Assembly: GCA_030544215.1 (NCBI GenBank)
Contig: JARZZO010000004.1
Location: forward strand, 18,092,501 to 18,156,500
Reading direction: 5' to 3'
DNA from: Zantedeschia hybrid cultivar
Lineage: Eukaryota > Streptophyta > Magnoliopsida > Alismatales > Araceae
DNA: 64,000 nucleotides
Both the position numbers and the translations under genes were made by a program. Positions 47,815-58,270 of the stretch are shown piece by piece. The stretch's first letter is position 1. Every line of letters starts with the position of its first letter. The notes beneath the pieces were generated by a model. It was not told the DNA's origin and did no database searches. It saw only the letters and a list, made by a program, of their open reading frames with translations.

Positions 47815-48583
47815 TGATGTAGCCGAAGCTATCACGACCGGGTTCTGAGGCTGGAATCCGGTATTGGGATCCGAATCTGGATTGGATCCGAGAAGAGGCC
47901 CGACGGGGATCCGGAAGGCGGTGAGGGCGAAGACGTAGCCGAAGATCCGAGGCCGATGGTCGCCCGGTCGGATGTGGGCTAGCCTTTGAAAGGCGCAGCC
48001 GAAGTCCCTCCGGTCGAAGGGCAGCCGGTGTGGAGCCGAGGCACCTTCAGGCGAGGAGTCCCGGGCTTCGGCCCTTAGGAACCCCCTCCGACGGTTAAGT
48101 TAGCTTCTGAAGATGATTCGATTCAGAAGTCAAAGAGGTGGAAGAAGCAGCTTTAATGCTTTTTGGACTGTAGTCCTTAAGGGTCACGAAGACATACCTT
48201 TGGTAATAAATAGCGGTGTATTTATAGCAGAGGATAGAGGATGTTTAACGGTGGTAGCCGATATAGGATTATGTTCTGGATTTATTGGTAAACCACCATA
48301 GTGCCTAACCCTCCCACCGGAGTAGGCCGGATACGGCTATTAGATCGAAGGGGGTTGGGCCGCTGATGGGCCGAAGCCTACTGGACCGAAGGCTGCTGAG
48401 CCGCTAACGGGCCGAAGACTATTGGGCTGCTGACGGGCCAAAGAGCACAGGGCTGCTTACTGGGCCGAGGGCCGCTGGGGCGCTAACGGGCCGAAGGCTG
48501 CCAGGGGGCCTTTTACTGCTGTTGTTGGACTGATCATAGCGTTGGACTTGCTTTAATGGGCCGAATCGGATTCTGCCTCATCA
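47815..48583 (-). repeat. 5' LTR of the truncated gypsy fragment
   Basis: 769 bp. Closest by eye to the solo LTR at 19654-20611 (shared AAGGCGC...CCGAAGTCCCTC...GGTCGAAGGGCAGCCGG blocks), with a deletion of over 100 bp near 48053. TATAAATA lies on the minus strand at 48226-48219. GGGCCG tandem units occupy about 48340-48510. Confidence 0.85.
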
Positions 48584-48751
48584 GTATGCAAATATGTTAG
48601 AGATGGGAAGGATGGGCTAAAGTAGATCTATCAACAAGGGAGAGTAAGGAAGAAGGATAACAAAAGAAGACTAAAAGAGGAGGAGGTATGTCGGAGAACC
48701 TGGCAAGGATAAAACCAGGAAAGGATAAAACCAAAAGTGCCGCTTTGATTG

Positions 48752-49000
48752 GAGAATAGGAGAAGAATAAGGCGGAATAAGAAGAGAATAAGTTTTGTTT
48801 TGTTTTGACAAACGGAATGACTTATACCGTGTAAAATAACGTATCCGGATAATAAGGAGAATAAGTCATTTCATCTTAGACTTAAGAATTACTTATTATT
48901 CTTATTCTGTCAGCGGGCCCCACAAAACTATCAAACCGAAACACCCCTTATTCTAATGTACGCTATTCCGTCAGTGGAACCCACGTAATAACTTATTCTA
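48752..49000. repeat. MITE-like dispersed repeat, copy 2
   Basis: Partner of 10369-10610, with shared internal blocks GGGCCCCACAA, CTATCAAACCGAAACACC and ACTTATTCT, and substitutions and short indels between. Confidence 0.6.
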
Positions 49001-49106
49001 CAAATAAAATGGGGCAAAAAGTTTAAGAACTAACTTGACAAAACTCTCCAAAGGAGAGAGAGATCATCCAAAGAAGGTGAAGGTTACTCCTGTAGTGAGG
49101 AGGGGG

Positions 49107-49506
49107 TGTTAGAATAATCCTGCATTGAACAAACGACAAAATCTAAAAATATTTAACAGATGGTACCTACTTTACTTATTGTTTAAAGATTTTGAGTTGC
49201 AGGTCAAATTAGTTCAACATTGTATCAAAACTCAGGGTTGCGAACTAGACTATGCATCCTATATTTGTGATCCACGTGACAGAACATAAAATCGGCCTAT
49301 ACGTGAGTCTATCGTTACGAATCGGACCATGCATTCCGTATTTGTGGTCTACATGACGAAACTTAAAAAATCGACATGTACGTGAGGAGACGTGTTAAAA
49401 TAATCCTGCATCGAATAAAAGATAAAATCCAAAAGTGTTCAATAGATGGTACTTACTTTACTCACTGTATTAAGATTTTAAGTTGGATGATCTAATTACT
49501 TCAACA
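49107..49506 (+). mobile_element. TRIM-like miniature LTR retroelement
   Basis: Two direct repeats of 113-114 bp (49107-49219 and 49393-49506), both TGTTA...TTCAACA, flank a 173-bp non-coding interior. After the left repeat comes TTGTATCAAAACTCAGG, a decayed match to the initiator-Met PBS (TGGTATCAGAGCTC). Before the right repeat is purine-rich GTGAGGAGACG. This is the layout of a terminal-repeat retrotransposon in miniature. A similar purine tract (GTGAGGAGGGGG) also precedes the left repeat, and no target duplication is evident, so it may be part of a longer tandem LTR arrangement. Confidence 0.55.
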
Positions 49507-50254
49507 GGAAAAAAGATTCCCCCAGCTGAAGTGAAAGGGGCTGACTAGGTGAAAGCCAGGGAGAAAATTTTGTTCTCATCTTCCCTGTCTTGGCCACGGC
49601 CTGACGATGATGACATCTTACCAACCGACTCATATTTACACCCAAATAATATACATACCTGCCTAATTACTGCTACTCATAGTTAAATCTCAATTTGTAA
49701 AATGTCAATTCGGTTTACCTCCGTGGAAACCATATGATGAATGACCCAAAACATGAAACTATTAGAGTTTACAGGCTCATTGATTTAGAAAAGTAAGTAA
49801 ACAATTAAAAAAAATCGAAGATGTGATACAGCACATTTTTCGTAGATTTCATTTCAGAAGTATAATAAATGCTAAGAAGCTATTTCGTAAAGAACAAAAT
49901 AGATATAACCATGAATGAAAATACAAAGAGTAGCAATGCTGGTCAGCCAAGTGAGACATACCGAATATGAGAGAATTGACAGCAGGAAACTATGCAAAAA
50001 TACGCAAAATAAACCAGTTAAAAAAGCCACGAAACTATGCAAAACTGACAGCAGGAAAATTTTTCAATGTTAAAATCACCTATTTTGGTTGAAAAATTAA
50101 ACTCGTGTGTACTTGTCAGCGCACACAAAGGACCTAAAATAAATTTATCACACAAAACGATCTTTCCGCACTGCACCATCATATCCAACCTTTTCAGTAA
50201 AGGCACGATTTAATAGCAAATCAAACATTATGCTCGAATGATGCTTGAAAGCGA
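49507..50254. other. AT-rich intergenic DNA, nothing recognised
   Basis: No credible coding sequence or element ends. Confidence 0.5.
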
Positions 50255-51955
50255 GGAAGGATCAGGGATCAGGCACGGATTGGCCTGATCCGGATTGATC
50301 AGATGGGCCGATCCAATCCGGTGCGATTCCTTTCTCCCTTATTTAATTTTTAAGCGTTCAAAGCTTTTTAAAGAAAATACCTGAAGTTTTTAAAAATATA
50401 AAAAAAAATCAAAATATTAGATTTTACCTTGTTTTTTTAACTTGTTATCTAAGTCAATTCTATCTATTTTGTTTCTTTAGTAAGCGGTCTCTCTATAACA
50501 CACATTCTCTCTATCTTTCATGTCTATAATTTTATCTCTCTTACTCTCTTTTTCTTTCCTCTTAAAGACATTAATATTATCGGTTCTCAATAGTAAATAA
50601 AATAAAAAAAATTACCATATTCCAATTTAAAATAAAATTGAGAAATAGGTACTACTCTTTTATTTTATTTTATTTTTTCGATGATTATCTGATTCTTCGT
50701 ACAAGCGACAATAAAGATTTTTCAATCATTTACGTTTATTAAATTTTTTTGTTAATAGCAAGATTGCGTACCTCTTTGATGCTAACACCATATTTTCATT
50801 CGGTACAATCGTACATTGACGAACATTTCCGTACAATCATATACCATGACAATGTGGTATTAGCACAAAAAAGGTTATAGATTTTGTCATTGACAAAAAG
50901 ATTAAATAAATATATACTATTGAATGGCCTCTATTGTCGTTTGAATTTAGAACCAAATAATTATCAATAAAAAAATAAAAGAGTAGTATATATTCTTAAT
51001 TTTATTCTAAATCGCAACATGATAAATATATTCATTTTATTTATTCTTAAGGACTGTTAATGCTAATTTATCTAAGAGAAAGAAAAAAAGAGTACGAAAG
51101 GAAAATTTTTAGAGAGACAAGGATGATAGTGAGAGAGACAGAACGAGAGTTATACAAAGAAAACTTACTAAACAAAGCACCTTGAAGAATCCATCTAATC
51201 ATTGTAGAGTAGAGTACCACTTTAGAAGGCCAACTTAGAGAGCTTAGAGAGAGGAAAGAGAGTTTAATGTTTAAACTATAGAGAGAAAAAGTTGAGAGAG
51301 AGAGATAATGAGAGGGATAGAAACTTAAAAATAGAATGCAAAAATGAGAATAGAAAGGGAAGACTTTAAGGGAGAGAGAAAGTTAGGAATGGGAATAAAG
51401 AGGGAGAGTTTACAAGAATAAAGAAAGGGAGATAACGAGATGATAGAAAATTAAAAATAGAAAGCAAAAAATAAGAATAGAAAGAAGAGAATCTTAAAGG
51501 GAAAGAGAGAGTTAGAAATGGGAATAAAGAGGAAGAATTTATAAGAATAGAGAAAGAGATGATGAGAGTGATTGAAACTTAAACAGAATGTAAAAAATGA
51601 GAATAGAAACAGGAGAATTTTAGAGAGAGAGAGAAAGAGTTAGAAATGAGAATAAAGAGAGAGAAAGTTAGAAGTTAGATTGGTGGGGATGGAAAATGAA
51701 CTTGGGAAGTTTATATAGACCCTAAAGCCCCTAGCTAGTCATTGGAAATGTTCCAACAACCAGCCAACGGCTAGTTTCAAACTAGCCATTGTGACCAAAT
51801 CGGCCTATCCAATCCTCCAGATCGGCTAATTGATCCGTCCGATCTTGACTTCGGGATGAAGGATCGGGGCATGGAATAGAATCAATTCAGCCAAAATCTG
51901 ATCGGATCAGTTGATCCGATCTGATCAAGTACCAATCCGACACACCATACTTGAA
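50255..51955. mobile_element. Foldback-type element with long, diverged inverted repeats
   Basis: Left arm (about 50410-50815) and right arm (about 50850-51220) are similar in reverse complement, for example TACTACTCTTTTATTTT at about 50650 against AAAATAAAAGAGTAGTATA at about 50975, and GATGCTAACACCATATT against AATGTGGTATTAGCAC near the centre (about 50835). Outer ends carry CGGATTGG...TGATC words in opposite orientations (about 50277 and 51945). The right arm is extended by GAGAGA-rich imperfect tandem units (about 51240-51680). No transposase is encoded. Ends are approximate. Confidence 0.6.
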
Positions 51956-52400
51956 AGTGATTTCACCAGATCTAGTGGCTAATATATGTGGGAATGGCTA
52001 ATTGGAGAAGTTTATCCAGTAGTCTTCAAGTGCATGTTAATTCTTGAAATATATAGATGGCCTACCAAAAGAGGATCAATAAGAAGATTCTTAAAAATCT
52101 TACAAGAATGAAAGATAGATGTACATCAGCTAGTTCACATCAATATACATGAGGTGAACCAATAGTGAAACTATCAGCAAATAGCTAAGTCAAATGCCCA
52201 CTTGGATCTTTTATGGGTAAAAATAAATGTCAAAAGAAGGTTTAAGCTTCTCAATGTGCTCCCAAAACTATGGAGGATGTTGTATGAGTTATTTGATCTT
52301 CTCTTCTAGTTCTTCATGTTTAAGACAACGTAGCTAGATGAATAACAAACTTTATTGATTCAATACGTTTGTAGTAATTTTGAGGAAAATTTCACTATTA
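51956..52400. other. Intergenic DNA, nothing recognised
   Basis: Short stretch between the foldback element and the right-hand gypsy element; no genes. Confidence 0.5.
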
Positions 52401-52405
52401 CAGGT

Positions 52406-53575
52406 TGATGTAGACTGGATCTATCACGACCGGATCCCGCAAACGGGGATCCGAAACAAGGAGGATCCGGAGCCGGTCCGGATCGAACGGTGACGAGGGG
52501 ACCCGACGGGGATCCACAACAGGACGAAGCCGAGGCTATTTCGGAATGAAGAGGATCCGCCCGCGGGGGGCGCGATCTGCCGCCAGAGCTGCTCTTGGAT
52601 AGTGAGCCGCTGCTCCTTCGGTCGGACGAAGGCGCGGCGCGAGCAGGAGCTCCTGTCGGCGGAGCTGTAGACGAGCGTCGGAGCAGAAGCCGGAAAGTCC
52701 GAGATCGGACGGGGGGACGGCTCGCTCTCCGACGAGGGGGTCCGAAGGCACCTTCAGCGCGAGGCCGAGCCTCCTGGCGCGGGGCGACCGACGGGATTGC
52801 CCTCGGACGGCGAGTCCGAAGGCTACTTCAGCGTGAGACCGAGTCTCCTGGCGCGGGGCAGCCGGCGTTCGGCGTCGAGACCGGGGAGAGGAGTCCGAGG
52901 TCGGCGGCCGAGACCGACTCGGGGAGGTCGGCGGCCGAGACCGACTCGGGGAGGTCGGCGATGATTCGAACCGAGCCCCTGCAGGAGGGAAAGAAGAAGA
53001 AGAACCAGTCAGCAGGAGTCCCGGGCGTCAGCCCTGGGGAACCCCCTCCGACGGTCAAGTTAGCTTCTGAAGAAGATTCGATTCAGGAAGCAAGAAGAAA
53101 TAGCTAGAACACTATTCGGACAGTAGTCCTTTAAGGGGTTTCGGAAGCTTAGGGGGGCATCCGTTTTTCCCACCACCTCTTTGGCCACAAATAGCAGGAT
53201 ACTTATAGCGGAGGGTAGCGGATGGTTAACGGTGGCAGCCGATATAGGACTAAAAGGAGGCTTACTGATAAACCCCCATAGCGTCTGATCCGCCACCGGA
53301 GTGGGCCGGATTCGGCTACCGGGCCGAAGGGGGTTGGGCCGCTGACGGGCCGAAGCCTGCTGGGCCCTGGGCCGCCGTGCTGTCCCCGGGCCGTAGGCTG
53401 GTGGGCCGCTGACGGGCTGAAGCCTGCTGGGCCGGGAGCGACGGGGCCGCTTATGGGCCGAGGGCTGCTGGGCCGCTAACGGGCCGAAGGCCGCCGGAGG
53501 GCCTAATACTGCTACTGTTGGGCTGAATGGGGTTTGGGCCTGCTGCAATGGGCCGAATCGGATTCTGCCGCATCA
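52406..53575 (-). repeat. 3' LTR of the right-hand gypsy element
   Basis: 1170 bp, TGATG...CATCA. It contains a duplicated 27-bp block (about 52894-52947, GGTCGGCGGCCGAGACCGAC), a TATA-like TATAAGTA on the minus strand (53207-53200) and GGGCCG-rich tandem units (about 53320-53495). Confidence 0.9.
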
Positions 53576-53594
53576 CATAGCCCCCCACTCTTGT
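53576..53594 (-). other. Polypurine tract of the right-hand gypsy element
   Basis: On the minus strand AAGAGTGGGGGGCTATG immediately precedes the 3' LTR start TGATGCGG. Confidence 0.7.
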
Positions 53595-54108
53595 CTTCCT
53601 CAGTTCTGAGATGGCAAGAGTATAGCCTGAAACTGCCAGAAAAGAAAGAAAATCACAGCAGGCGTCTTCCTGGGAGTCGTATTCCCCCTTCTTCTGGAAG
53701 AGGAGGCCCTCGGTCGGCCGAGGGCCGTGCGGTCGCTTTGTCCTTGCTCAGAGGGTCGGCGAAGGCTGAGGGCTGAGAAGCCGAAGGGTCGGTACCTCTG
53801 ACCCGTGTCAGGCCTCATTAAATGGACGGGACGGCGCGTCGCCTCGCGAGGAAGCACGGGACACGCGTCGCGCATCCAGCCGCTCTGGAGAAAACACAAA
53901 CGGATCCCGACCGCCCGTGGGTCGCGGATCGCCCCGGCTCTCTGCCCGAGGCTCCGCTCGGATTGCCGCCGCTCCCTTTGTCGCCTGCGGATCGGGACGC
54001 GTGGCGGGCATCCGAGTGGTTAGCCGAAGGGTCGGAGTGCTGTCAGCCGCTGATCGCTCTTGCCTCAAGTCCCGGAGCCGGTCCGCCATCATTGCCGAAG
54101 GATGGCAC

Positions 54109-54201
54109 ACGTGGCGGGCATCCGGAAGGAGCGACGGGACGAGCGGGACGATCTCGGCCGCAGGCTTCGGCGGGAGGCGTATCGACCGGGCTCTATAAAT
54201 A
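54109..54201 (+). promoter_or_regulatory. Putative promoter of the antisense gene: G-box-like ACGTGGC and TATA box
   Basis: TATAAATA at 54194-54201 is a consensus plant TATA box, about 270 bases before the proposed start codon. ACGTGGC (54109-54115), a G-box/ABRE-type core, lies 80 bases upstream within the repeat CGTGGCGGGCATCCG, which also occurs at about 54000; a related ACACGCGTCGCGCATCC is near 53860. The promoter reads away from the 3' LTR, opposite to gag-pol. Confidence 0.5.
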
Positions 54202-54467
54202 CAGGCCCTCTGCGGGGCACTGTTCCTCTTCTTGCTGCCGCGCTTACGTTCCCCCCGCAACTGCCCGAGCTCTTCTTCCTTCTCCTGCGAGAGGCCAGTT
54301 TCCTGAAGGCTTCATCCGAGCTTCGTCGGCTACCGGGGGAGGCTCTTCGTCCCTCAGAGTGCATTGCCTGTGGAGTCTGGAGGCTTGAGGCGACGCCTGG
54401 TTCAGGAGAGATCCTCTCCTTCTCTCTGCGAGTAAGCCTCAGTCTTCTTCCCTCCCTCCGCGGCTTT

Positions 54468-57046
54468 ATGGTCCGGAGCTCTTCTAGTGAGATTACCCCT
54501 TCAGACGAGGAGTACACTCCCCCCTCCCTGTCGGACCCTCTTGCCTCGGGATCTCTTACTTCCGCGATGTCCGGGGAGTCCGAAAGCTCCGGGTCCGAAA
54601 CTTCCGGGACTGAGGTTTCTGGAGCCGAGGCTTCTGGGACCGAGGCTTCTGGGACCGAGGCTTCTGAGACCGAGGCTCCCGAGGCCGAGGCTTCCGGGGC
54701 CGAGGCTTTCCAAGAAGTTCGGGACTCGGGCCAGGCTTCCACCTCGGAACGCCGCCTCCCGGATGTTGCTTTGGGGGCAAGCTGTGCCCTTTCGGATGTA
54801 GAGGTGAGGAACTTAGTTTCTTACTTTCAGCTTCCCTCTTGGACGACCCCCCATCGGCCCGATTCCGCCACTAGGGCAAATACCGTTCGCCCGGGGTCTT
54901 TTTCTATTTACGTCGATAGCTTTGAGGCGGGATTCCGTCTCCCTCTCCCCACCTTCGTCGTCAATCTTCTTAGCTTCTACGGGCTGGCCCCTTCTCAGCT
55001 CTTCCCCAACTCTTGGCGCACTGTGTACGGATTCCTAAGCGTCTTCGCTCACGTGAAAATCCGCCCCTCCCTCAATGTCTTTCGCTATCTCTTCAAGATC
55101 CAGACGCAGGGGAAGTCGGAATGGTACTGCTTTGTCCCCCGGGTTGGCCGGAGGATTTTCTCTGGGAAGCCTTCGTCTATCCATGGCTGGAAGAGGAAGT
55201 TTATCTTCGTCTCTCTGCCGGAGAAGGAGAAGGGTGTGTGGCCCTTCCCCACCGAATGGGTGCCGCTGGCCGAAGGACTCTCGGGACCTCCTGTTCTGTC
55301 TCCCGTTCAGAGTACTATCGTGGGTCACGTTCAGGCGAAGGCCCCTTACGACGTCTCGGTGCTTCTTTCCTACGCGGAGCGGTTGATAGGTGCCGGGGTT
55401 TGGCCGGACCCTAAGCGTGATCCGGAGCGGGTCTTTCCGTACCTACCTCCCGGGAAGACTCCGCGGGACCGCAGGGGAAGGACTGCCGCTCCTCCGGCCG
55501 AAGCTCTTCCGGCTTTGGAGGCTGACGAAGTTTCGGCCGAGGGTAAGTCGGCTCTGAGTCTATTACTCGATCGTTGTTTTTGACTTCTGATATCCCTTTC
55601 TTGCTTTGCAGCAATGGCCCAGCTCGATGCCCTCCTGATCAGCTATCGGATCAGCGCGTTTCGCGCCGGGCGCCGGCCCCGCAGGCGGTGAGCAGGCCTG
55701 TCCGAGGTACCGGGGGTCCGAGGACAAGAGGCGGGGGCCTCGGGACTGCGGCCTCCGCCGAGGGTCGTGCAGTCGCCGCTGCTCTTGAGAGGGAGCAGAA
55801 GACTAAGTTTGCCTCTCGGGGAGGCGGCCGAGCGTCGAAGCGCCCCCGGGTAGAGGAGTCCGAGGGAGAGGTGGAAGCTCAGCTAATCAGGAGGAGCGCC
55901 GGGGCCCGAAGGGCTGCAAGGTTGGCGTCTCCTGAGATGCCGAGGGGTGACTCCCCTCCGGCCGTATCGGCAGGAGCCGATGGAGGAGATGCCGAACTGC
56001 GGGCGCAGCCCGAGCGGCGGCACCCCGCATCGGGGGAGAGCATGGAGGACCCGCAGACGTGCCTTCGTCTGCTCAACAGCCTCACTCTCCCTTCAATCTT
56101 CGAGGAGCTGAAGGCCCACTCCATCACCGATCTGACGGAGATGAGTGCCCGTCTGTCGGTTCAGGTGAGCACCCCGAAAGTGTTTCAGCTCATCTTCAGC
56201 TACTTCTTCTGATTCTACTGGCCCTCACCTGCCCTTGATCCGCAGGCTTCGATGACGAGCCGTGTCCTGATGCATCGTCAGGAGCTGCTCCAGCGTAAGC
56301 TCCTGGAAGCCGAGGTGGATCCGGTTGGTTCGGGGGAAGGCACTTCGGCGGCTCCTCGCATCGAGCCCCTAGTTGAGGAGCTCGTGACTGCGAGTGCCCG
56401 AGCGCGGAAGCAGCTGGAGGAGAGGGCAGCAGAGGCCCGTGCCGCCGCCGAGGCCAAGAAGAAGGCCGAGAGCGATCTTGCGGCGGTCGAGTCTGAACTC
56501 CGGACTTTCAAAGCCCAGACCCAGGACAGGGAGGCTCGGCGAGCTTCGGAGAAGCGCCGCCTCATCGAGGAGGTGTCGACCTTGAAGCGGGAACTGGGAA
56601 AGGCAGCGGAGTCGGCCGTGGCCAACTACAAGGCCGGGAACGACTATGCCCAGGAGATCCTCCAAGCCCAGCTGCAGGCTTCTTCCGCGGTTTTTGACCT
56701 CGGACTAGCAGTCGCCCAGAGGGCCTACCCGAGCGTCGATCTGACCGGGGAAGCCATGCCAAAGGGCGAGGAAGCCCGGGAGCTTTTATCCTGGTGGGAG
56801 GAGCTCGTGGCGGAGAGGGCCCCGCCTCCAGCTGATGCCGAGGAGGCCGGTGCCGAGGAGGCCGAGACCGAAGAGGCCGATGCCGAAGAGGCCGATGCTG
56901 AAGAGGCCAATGCCGAAGAGGCTGCTGCTGAAGATGCCCTTGCTGAAGGCGCCGCTTCTGAAGCGGTGCAGGTCGTCGACTCTCCCTCTCCTTCTCCTGA
57001 CCGAAACGTCGTCGAGGTGGAGGAGGAGGGGGTTGTCGAGGACTGA
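54468..57046 (+). CDS. Antisense three-exon gene in the right-hand gypsy element, PF04195-like ('putative gypsy type transposon')
   Basis: Proposed exons 54468-55542, 55612-56164 and 56246-57046. Exon 1 starts MVRSSSSE, has a 15-bp coding repeat (SGTEA/SETEA type, about residues 40-80), then a block about residues 144-250 (FEAGFRLPLPTFVVNLLSFY, GLAPSQLFPNSWRT, EWYCFVPR) typical of PF04195 proteins. Exon 2 is basic/acidic low complexity. Exon 3 is strongly helical (ASMTSRVLMHRQELLQRKLLEA...) with alternating Glu/Ala/Arg, probably a coiled coil, and ends in EEADAEEA repeats. Exon 2 to exon 3 joins in phase 0 (GTGAGC donor, CGCAG acceptor), but exon 1 (phase 1) to exon 2 misses by one base, so exon 2 has a 1-nt defect before about 55690 or a splice site differs. 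Function unknown; such genes accompany Tat elements in monocots. Confidence 0.68.
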
Positions 57047-57293
57047 TACGAGGGTTCCCCTCGGTTTTCTTTTTGCTTTACTTTTGTAAGCTCTTGGCCA
57101 GGCGTACGGCTGAGCTTTGTATCTCCTTTTGCTTTAGAAAATGGAAGGAAGATTTTTGGCTTTACCTGGCTGTCCCCTGTTTGACTTGGGTAGATCTGTC
57201 TCCTGTTTTTGGCCATATTCCGCGAAGCCGAGATCCGTCGTAGGTTTGGACAGGCCGTTGGTAGAATATCGCCTGGAGAATAATATGCTGCGC
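57047..57293. other. Spacer after the antisense gene
   Basis: Probably the 3' untranslated part of the antisense gene (T-rich TTTTCTTTTTGCTTTACTTT follows the stop). No separate gene is visible. Confidence 0.4.
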
Positions 57294-58165
57294 CTTGATC
57301 CGGATTGCATGGCCGAAGCCATTCGTCGGATCAAAAAGGGCTTACGGGCTTCAAGAGAATCATGCCGCTCCCGGTACGGTTTGCATGGCCGAAGCCACTC
57401 CCGATACGGTTTACACGGACTTATAGAGAATACCATGCCGCTCCCGATACGGTTTGCATGGCCGAAGCCACTCCCGATACGGTTTACACGGACTTAGAGA
57501 AAACCATGCCGTGTCCTGATCCGGATTACATGGCCGAAGCCATTCGTCGGATCGAAGGATTCACGGACTTTTAAGAGAACCACGCCGCTCCCGGTACGGT
57601 TTGCATGGCCGAAGCCACTCCCGATACGGTTTACACGGACTTAGAGAAAACCATGCCGTGTCCTGATCCGGATTACATGGCCGAAGCCATTCGTCGGATC
57701 GAAGGATTCACGGACTTTTAAGAGAACCACGCCGCTCCCGGTACGGTTTGCATGGCCGAAGCCACTCCCGGTACGGTTTACACGGACTTAGAGAAAACCA
57801 TGCCGTGTCCTGATCCGGATTACATGGCCGAAGCCATTCGTTGGATCGAAGGATTCACGGACTTTTAAGAGAACCACGCCGCTCCCGGTACGGTTTGCAT
57901 GGCCGAAGCCACTCCCGATACGGTTTACACGGACTTAGAGAGAATACCATGCCGCTCCCGATACGGTGTGCATGGCCGAAGCCACTCCCGGTACGGTTTA
58001 CACGGACTTAGAGAATATCATGCCGCGTCCTGATCCGGATTACATGGCCGAAGCCACTCCCGGTACGGTTTACACGGACTTAGAGAGAATACCATGCCGC
58101 TCCCGATACGGTTTGCATGGCCGAAGCCACTCCCGATACGGTTTACACGGACTTATAGAAAACCA
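57294..58165. repeat. Tandem repeat array between the antisense gene and pol
   Basis: Sub-units of about 60 bp built from CATGGCCGAAGCCA, TACGGTTT(G/A)CA and CACGGACTTA form higher-order units of about 147 bp (CCTGATCCGGATTACATGGC ... TTTTAAGAGAACCACGCCGC) repeated at least three times between about 57505 and 57905. The plus-strand frames across it (71-118 codons) are repeat artefacts. Confidence 0.85.
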
Positions 58166-58270
58166 TAACAAGTTTTTCTGAAAGAAAGCGAGTTCCTTTA
58201 TTTATAGCCTCCGGCTAAAAGCCTGGGGAGAGTTGACTTACATGTAATAACGCCGAAGGCGCTCCACATT

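Larger units (their letters stand above)
47130..48583 (-). mobile_element. Truncated gypsy (Tat-type) element: 5' LTR, PBS and start of gag
   Basis: The 5' LTR is 47815-48583 (TGATG...CATCA on the plus strand), then the PBS on the minus strand TGGCGCCGTCTGTGGG (47812-47797), then gag from the ATG at 47780. The gag closely matches the first 212 residues of the element at 63742, then similarity stops. No 3' LTR is present, and the sequence after the LTR (GTATG) has no partner on the left, so the element was truncated or rearranged. Confidence 0.8.

Noticed and set aside
19654..48583. Pairing the LTRs at 19654-20611 and 47815-48583 as ends of one large element
   Set aside because: The left LTR has its own matched CATAC duplication on both sides and no polypurine tract inside; the right LTR is followed by GTATG. 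They are independent insertions.
54060..54467. Upstream in-frame extension of the antisense gene to 54060
   Set aside because: It would place the TATA box and G-box-like repeats inside coding sequence; the ATG at 54468 follows a plausible leader and starts the family-like Ser/Glu-rich N terminus.
57294..58165. Regular repeats considered as a CRISPR-like array
   Set aside because: Plant retrotransposon context, units of varying length without constant unique spacers; ordinary nested tandem repeats.
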